Origin: CAYMAZ01 sp964428185
Lineage (GTDB): Bacteria > Bacteroidota > Bacteroidia > Bacteroidales > DTU049
Assembly: GCA_964428185.1 (NCBI GenBank)
Contig: CAYRXH010000083.1
Location: 1-10,465, forward strand
Direction: 5' to 3'
DNA: 10,465 nt
Both the position numbers and the translations under genes were made by a program. This document shows positions 7,437-10,465 of the stretch, one piece after another; the first letter of the stretch is position 1, and the number at the start of each line of letters is the position of its first letter. The notes beneath the pieces were generated by a model, which was not told the origin of the DNA, made no database searches, and saw only the letters and a list, made by a program, of their open reading frames with translations.

Positions 7437-8297
7437 ATGACTTTTGGTGAATACAAAGCTTTTTTATACAGAAGTTCAGATTTGTACTCCGATATGCAGG
7501 AGATGAAAGTGATTTATCGTGAGTTCATCAGCCATTTCTGCGGAATAGATCCGGTGCATCAGTTGCTGATTATGGATGAAGAAATCAATGAAATGATTGT
7601 ACCTTTTCTTCTTGATGCTGCCAAACGACTGTCAGAAGGGGAGCCATATCAGTATATTATAGGCACGGCTGAGTTTTGTAATATGAAATTATGGGTAAAT
7701 AACTCAGTGTTTATTCCTCGTCCCGAAACTGAGGAGTTGACAGAAAATGTTGTTTCACTTGCTGATGAATACGGTACACCGTCTTCAGTACTTGATCTTG
7801 CCACCGGAAGCGGCTGCATAGCATTATCTTTAAAAGCGAAATTTCCCATGTCAAAAGTTTATGCAACAGATTTCTCAGAGGAAGCACTTGCTGTAGCATC
7901 ATATAATGCCAATATTCATCACATGAGTATTGAACTGAGGAGACATCATCTCATGTCTGAAGATTTTCCCTATGAGAATACTTTTGACTGTATTGTCAGC
8001 AATCCACCATATATCACCAGTGGTGAAAGGAAGCTTATGAACAGGAGAGTGCTTGATTATGAACCACCTGCGGCATTGTTTGCTCCGGCTGATGACCCGC
8101 TGGCATTTTACAGGATCCTGAAAAATATTGTTGTGTCCAATCTTTCTCACGGGGGATTTTTTGTTTTTGAGATCAATGAAGCAAAAGGAGGAGAATGCAT
8201 AGATTTATTCAGATATGACATGCATCTGTTCAGTAATATTATGTTGAAAACAGATATATATCATAAAGATCGGTTCATTCTTGGTGTTAAAAAGTAA
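7437..8297 (+). CDS. prmC: Peptide chain release factor N5-glutamine methyltransferase PrmC (HemK)
   Basis: Methylates the glutamine of the GGQ loop in release factors RF1 and RF2 using S-adenosylmethionine, which speeds translation termination in the cytoplasm. The 286 residues follow the family plan: a helical N-terminal substrate-binding region (1-75), GEPYQYIIGTAEF (68-80), FIPRPETEEL (92-101), the SAM-binding motif VLDLATGSGCIALSLKAKFP (118-137), the acidic strand end ATDFSEEAL (143-151), and the catalytic NPPY at 189-192 that holds the glutamine amide. EPPAALFAPADDPLAFYR (209-226) is also diagnostic. The start at 7437 is preferred over 7398 because of the promoter box four bases upstream and because the extra 13 residues are not typical of the family. 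It diverges from the SGNH/FISUMP gene. Release-factor genes are not in the window. Confidence 0.96.
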   Translation: MTFGEYKAFLYRSSDLYSDMQEMKVIYREFISHFCGIDPVHQLLIMDEEINEMIVPFLLDAAKRLSEGEPYQYIIGTAEFCNMKLWVNNSVFIPRPETEELTENVVSLADEYGTPSSVLDLATGSGCIALSLKAKFPMSKVYATDFSEEALAVASYNANIHHMSIELRRHHLMSEDFPYENTFDCIVSNPPYITSGERKLMNRRVLDYEPPAALFAPADDPLAFYRILKNIVVSNLSHGGFFVFEINEAKGGECIDLFRYDMHLFSNIMLKTDIYHKDRFILGVKK

Positions 8298-8384
8298 CAC
8301 AAAATATACTTCCAATTTCTTTTTTCTTTTTATTTTTACAAAAATTTTTTTGAATTTTTAGACTTTTATTTCAATATGTTATCA

Positions 8385-8392
8385 TAAACTTG
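8385..8392 (+). promoter_or_regulatory. Possible -7 promoter box of the small secreted protein gene
   Basis: TAAACTTG matches TAnnTTTG at all but one position and lies 20 bases before the ATG at 8413, in a very T-rich gap. It may also serve the PKD protein gene downstream, which has no box of its own. Confidence 0.3.
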
Positions 8393-8412
8393 TTTTCAAT
8401 AAATACACATCT

Positions 8413-8874
8413 ATGAAAGGACATCAATTGGTTATTTTTACTCTGATTTTGTCAACAGTTTTCACTGTAAATCTTATGGGACAAAACTCATATCCTGCTA
8501 TAGAGCGTTCAACAGACTGGATATTATATCAGGAATCAAACGGAGTGCAACAGTATTATAAATTTACTGAATGCAACATTCCCGAAGAAGGGTTTTACAG
8601 AGAATATGTATTGATCAGGCTTGTCAATACCACGAATTCAATAAAGCAGGTTGACTGGGATATTGTGAAATGGTATGGCGAAAAATGTATTAATCCTGAC
8701 GGAAATATTGAAGAGCAGCACCGCTCGGTTCTGCTTCAGCCAAATGAAACACTGGACGGAAGTTGTGCTCTTGACACTGATAAAACCCTGAAAATGTTTT
8801 CAAAATTTCTTAACTACAAGTTTGAAGATTGGATCTTATCCCATTTTGAGTTAAGAAATTTCATTGTTAAATAA
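8413..8874 (+). CDS. Small secreted protein of unknown function
   Basis: A 153-residue protein whose residues 1-23 form a signal peptide (charged start, core LVIFTLILSTVFTVNL, cleavage probably near MGQ), so it is exported to the periplasm or surface. I cannot assign a function. The mature part reads as a single compact beta-rich domain: ILYQESNGVQQYYKFTEC, then REYVLIRLVNTTNSIKQVDW, WYGEKC, a polar SVLLQPNETLDGSCA stretch, and the end MFSKFLNYKF...LSHFELRNF. Three cysteines remain in the mature protein (in FTEC, GEKC and GSCA). The mix of an N-terminal YYK segment, a VNTTN turn and a C-terminal FSKFLN segment resembles small Bacteroidota proteins I have seen beside adhesin-like genes, but I have no family name for it. 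It ends 18 bp before the PKD protein start on the same strand, so co-transcription is likely. It is probably real given the signal peptide and clean frame. Confidence 0.8.
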   Translation: MKGHQLVIFTLILSTVFTVNLMGQNSYPAIERSTDWILYQESNGVQQYYKFTECNIPEEGFYREYVLIRLVNTTNSIKQVDWDIVKWYGEKCINPDGNIEEQHRSVLLQPNETLDGSCALDTDKTLKMFSKFLNYKFEDWILSHFELRNFIVK

Positions 8875-8892
8875 TTCTGAATATTATAATAT

Positions 8893-10465
8893 ATGAAAAA
8901 GATAAATGTTTTTTTCCTGACAGTTTTGCTGTTTGTTTTATCAGCAACTGTTCACGCACAATGCGATGTGACTGCGAATATTTATCCTAATGAAATCTGT
9001 GTCGGGGAGGCTGTTACACTGACATCAATAGGCGGTTGCGGGTATCTGATGGCCAATGACTTCAATAACGGAACTCCCGGTGCGGGCTGGGTTGCAACAA
9101 CAGGTGTGAATTTTACCAATCCCTGTGGTGCCGGTCCTGATGCCATATATCTCTGGATGGGGATGGCAGTTCCTATTCCCCGTACATTAACCACAGTTTC
9201 ATTTGATGTTGACGGTGCCTGTGAAATCACATTCTGGATGAGATATGAATTTCAGCATGGTGGTTCAGGAACCGATTGTGAGGGACCTGATCTTGCAGAT
9301 GAAGGGTTTTCATTACAGTATTCTATCAATGGTGGAAACACCTGGACAGATATCGTATATTTCCGCCCCGATGGAGTGTTGACACCCTCATATCCTAACT
9401 CAACAGGATTTACTTCAGTAGGCAGTTATCAGGCCACAAACTTCACATCATGGGCACAATATACTTTTGCTGTTCCTCCTGCTGCTCAAACTCCTAATAC
9501 AATGTTCAGATGGGCACAGCATGTCTATTCCGGACCCGATTTCGACCACTGGGGTCTTGATGTGGTTGAGATTCTCTGCCCCTCAGGAACTGCTGTTGAA
9601 TGGTCTCACGGACCTACAGTTTTCAACCCTCCTCAGGTGTATCCTACTACAGATACCTGTTATGTTGTTACCGTGACTGATACCATTTACGGATCCGGTT
9701 TTGCCACTGATACTGTCTGTGTTAATGTGAAACCTGTTCCCACATCCACTTTTGATGTTGAATCACCCATTTGTTCTGATTTGTTTTCAAATATCGTATA
9801 TACCGGTGATGGGACATCTTCATCTACCTATAATTGGTCCTTCAGCGGAGGAACAGTGCTCAGCGGTAGTGGACAAGGTCCTTATCAGGTCACCTGGCCT
9901 TTCGAAGGATGGCAGTATGTCAGTCTTGAGGTTACTGAAGACGGATGTACCAGCGATCCACACTTTGATAGTGTGTATGTCAATTTGGCTCCAATGGCAA
10001 TTTTAAACGGAACACCTTCTTCAGGTTGTATGCCACTGACTGTTCATTTTACTGACCTGTCTTCTCCAACACCTTCAAACTGGTACTGGTCATTTGGTGA
10101 CGGATATACTTCTACTCAACAGAATCCCACTTATACATATAATGATCCCGGAACCTACAGTGTTGGTCTTATCGTAGTCACTGATGCAGGGTGCGATGAT
10201 ACTCTGCTCAGGCCAAATTATATTGAGGTATTTGGACAACCGATTGCTGATTTTTACTGGGTTCCTGAAGTTGGTAAAGTGTATGATCCGGTGATTACAT
10301 TTTATGCCGATACTACTTATGTTACCAACTGGTTCTGGGACTTCGGTGACGGAACAACCAGCAATGATCCTCCTCCTGTAACACATCAGTATCCTTCAAA
10401 TGAAAATACTTATACTGTTACACTGATTGTTACAAATACTGACGGATGCTCTGACACCTTAACTC
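8893..10465 (+). CDS. Secreted PKD-repeat surface protein with reelin-like domain (3' end cut off by window)
   Basis: An open frame of 524 codons from the ATG at 8893 continues past the right edge without a stop. Residues 1-22 are a signal peptide (MKKINVFFLTVLLFVLSATV, then HA before Q). Residues 24-50 (ANIYPNEICVGEAVTLTS) look like the first strands of an Ig-like domain. Residues about 53-233 form a jelly-roll-like unit resembling a reelin subrepeat: DFNNGTPGAGW, EITFWMRYEF, EGFSLQYSINGGNTWTDI, FRWAQHVYSGPDFDHWGLDVVEI. Residues 236-280 (VEWSHGP...YPTTDTCYVVTVTD) look like the remaining strands of the Ig-like domain. A degenerate PKD-like unit covers 281-365. Canonical PKD domains cover 366-447 (WYWSFGDG at 397-404) and 449-524 (WFWDFGDG). 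Such proteins are usually exported adhesins or gliding/T9SS substrates, but the C-terminal sorting domain that would show this is outside the window. No TAnnTTTG box precedes it; it probably depends on the gene upstream. Confidence 0.9.
   Translation, partial: MKKINVFFLTVLLFVLSATVHAQCDVTANIYPNEICVGEAVTLTSIGGCGYLMANDFNNGTPGAGWVATTGVNFTNPCGAGPDAIYLWMGMAVPIPRTLTTVSFDVDGACEITFWMRYEFQHGGSGTDCEGPDLADEGFSLQYSINGGNTWTDIVYFRPDGVLTPSYPNSTGFTSVGSYQATNFTSWAQYTFAVPPAAQTPNTMFRWAQHVYSGPDFDHWGLDVVEILCPSGTAVEWSHGPTVFNPPQVYPTTDTCYVVTVTDTIYGSGFATDTVCVNVKPVPTSTFDVESPICSDLFSNIVYTGDGTSSSTYNWSFSGGTVLSGSGQGPYQVTWPFEGWQYVSLEVTEDGCTSDPHFDSVYVNLAPMAILNGTPSSGCMPLTVHFTDLSSPTPSNWYWSFGDGYTSTQQNPTYTYNDPGTYSVGLIVVTDAGCDDTLLRPNYIEVFGQPIADFYWVPEVGKVYDPVITFYADTTYVTNWFWDFGDGTTSNDPPPVTHQYPSNENTYTVTLIVTNTDGCSDTLT

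Noticed and set aside
8298..8384. Intrinsic terminator in the T-rich gap after prmC
   Set aside because: There are long T runs and a short A5/T7 dyad, but no GC-containing stem before a T tract, so I cannot support a terminator.
1..10465. Defence island, CRISPR array, mobile element or RNA gene
   Set aside because: No regularly spaced repeats, transposase or integrase motifs, tRNA-like cloverleaf or rRNA segments were seen on either strand.

Overview
The window reads as chromosomal DNA of a member of the Bacteroidota, most likely a Bacteroidales- or Flavobacteriia-like environmental lineage. The evidence is AT-rich intergenic DNA, promoter boxes of the Bacteroidota type TAnnTTTG, almost no Shine-Dalgarno sequences, several secreted proteins with short signal peptides ending in A-Q or A-A, and domain types common in this phylum (PKD repeats, a FISUMP domain, a YARHG domain). 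No RNA gene, CRISPR array, insertion sequence or phage gene was seen.

Layout, left to right. Positions 1-260 are non-coding and carry the promoter of a periplasmic prolyl oligopeptidase (261-2378, +). A GT4-type glycosyltransferase (2379-3530, +) follows with no spacer. Positions 3531-4653 on the minus strand hold one decayed gene for a secreted YARHG-domain protein. Its largest surviving open stretch looks like an intact 247-residue protein, but the gene once ran from 4653 to about 3540, and I can place at least seven disabling changes in it. Next come a Nudix CoA pyrophosphatase-like gene (4727-5395, +) and, converging on it with a 23-bp overlap, a GNAT acetyltransferase (5373-5843, -). The acetyltransferase probably forms an operon with the upstream gene for a secreted SGNH-hydrolase/FISUMP fusion protein (5874-7316, -). 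That gene diverges from prmC (7437-8297, +), which methylates release factors. The right end carries a small secreted protein of unknown function (8413-8874, +) and then a large secreted PKD-repeat protein (8893 to beyond the window edge, +). The latter seems to have a reelin-like jelly-roll inserted inside an Ig-like domain.

The genes do not form one pathway. They mix housekeeping functions (release-factor methylation, CoA-derivative clean-up), envelope functions (peptidase, glycosyltransferase, SGNH esterase-like protein) and surface proteins. I found no convincing new defence or mobile system. The most useful observations are the reconstructed pseudogene, the repeated TAnnTTTG-N4-ATG arrangement suggesting leaderless mRNAs for two genes, the SGNH-FISUMP fusion whose classical catalytic Asp is not where expected, and the nested domain layout of the PKD protein.
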